Shown: positions 38,555 through 38,605 of the stretch, one piece after another
Position numbering within the stretch: the stretch's first letter is position 1
How the letters are laid out: each line of letters starts with the position of its first letter
Assembly: GCF_001436025.1 (NCBI RefSeq)
Contig: NZ_AZEQ01000020.1
Location: 1 to 38,605 of the forward strand
Source: Limosilactobacillus mucosae DSM 13345
GTDB taxonomy: Bacteria; Bacillota; Bacilli; Lactobacillales; Lactobacillaceae
Length of the DNA: 38,605 bases
Direction of reading: 5' to 3'
The notes under the pieces: generated by a model
Told to the model about the DNA's origin: nothing
The model's database searches: none
What the model saw: only the letters and a program-made list of their open reading frames with translations
Program-made: the position numbers and the translations under genes

Positions 38555-38605
38555 GATTAAGTTGCTTGCTTGAAACAAGCGGGCAACGGTAGACCTTTGA
38601 AAACT

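Overview
The window looks like chromosome from a heterofermentative lactobacillus of the Limosilactobacillus type (L. fermentum / L. mucosae relatives). This is inferred from roughly balanced GC, strong AGGAGG-type ribosome sites, Bacillota-style gene sets (purEKB-CSQLFMNHD, AzlCD, Cfa, a DUF975-type membrane protein) and a LivJHMGF importer, which is uncommon among lactobacilli. No species call can be made by eye.

Layout. Positions 1-4563 are a decaying accessory patch. They hold a stub of a YefM/Phd-type antitoxin, a SWIM-SNF2 helicase gene broken by one frameshift, an 18-codon stub resembling an AAA ATPase N-terminus, and a 113-bp direct repeat (354-466 and 4230-4342) on both sides of the helicase. 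Positions 4564-6152 are a compact three-gene operon: a RelB/DinJ-like ribbon-helix-helix protein, a small RelA/SpoT-fold synthetase resembling toxSAS toxins, and a Panacea (DUF4065) protein, the class of antitoxin known to neutralise toxSAS. This is the most interesting system in the window. Positions 6252-8229 encode an OmpR-type two-component system. Positions 8455-9767 encode the branched-chain amino acid exporter AzlCD. Then come a small serine hydrolase, cyclopropane fatty acid synthase (minus strand) and an AI-2E family permease.

Positions 13835-18757 are a branched-chain amino acid ABC importer (livJHMGF). It is preceded by a promoter, a 29-codon leader peptide with 8 Leu codons, mutually exclusive hairpins and a strong terminator: a probable leucine-responsive transcription attenuator. 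From 18952 to 33815 runs the one-carbon/purine block: fhs, then purEKB, then purCSQLFMNH and purD. PurBox-like CGAAC sites lie upstream of fhs, purE and purC. Fhs makes 10-formyl-tetrahydrofolate, the substrate of PurN and PurH, so the block forms one pathway unit. Intrinsic terminators after purB and between purH and purD divide it.

Positions 34205-38170 carry an M20 metallopeptidase/deacylase, a PsiE-like membrane protein, phosphoglycerate mutase (gpmA) and a DUF975-like membrane protein. The window ends in tandem consensus promoters and a CTTTGAAAACT leader motif typical of the start of an rRNA operon, so a 16S rRNA gene probably begins just outside. No tRNA, complete insertion sequence or CRISPR array was seen.
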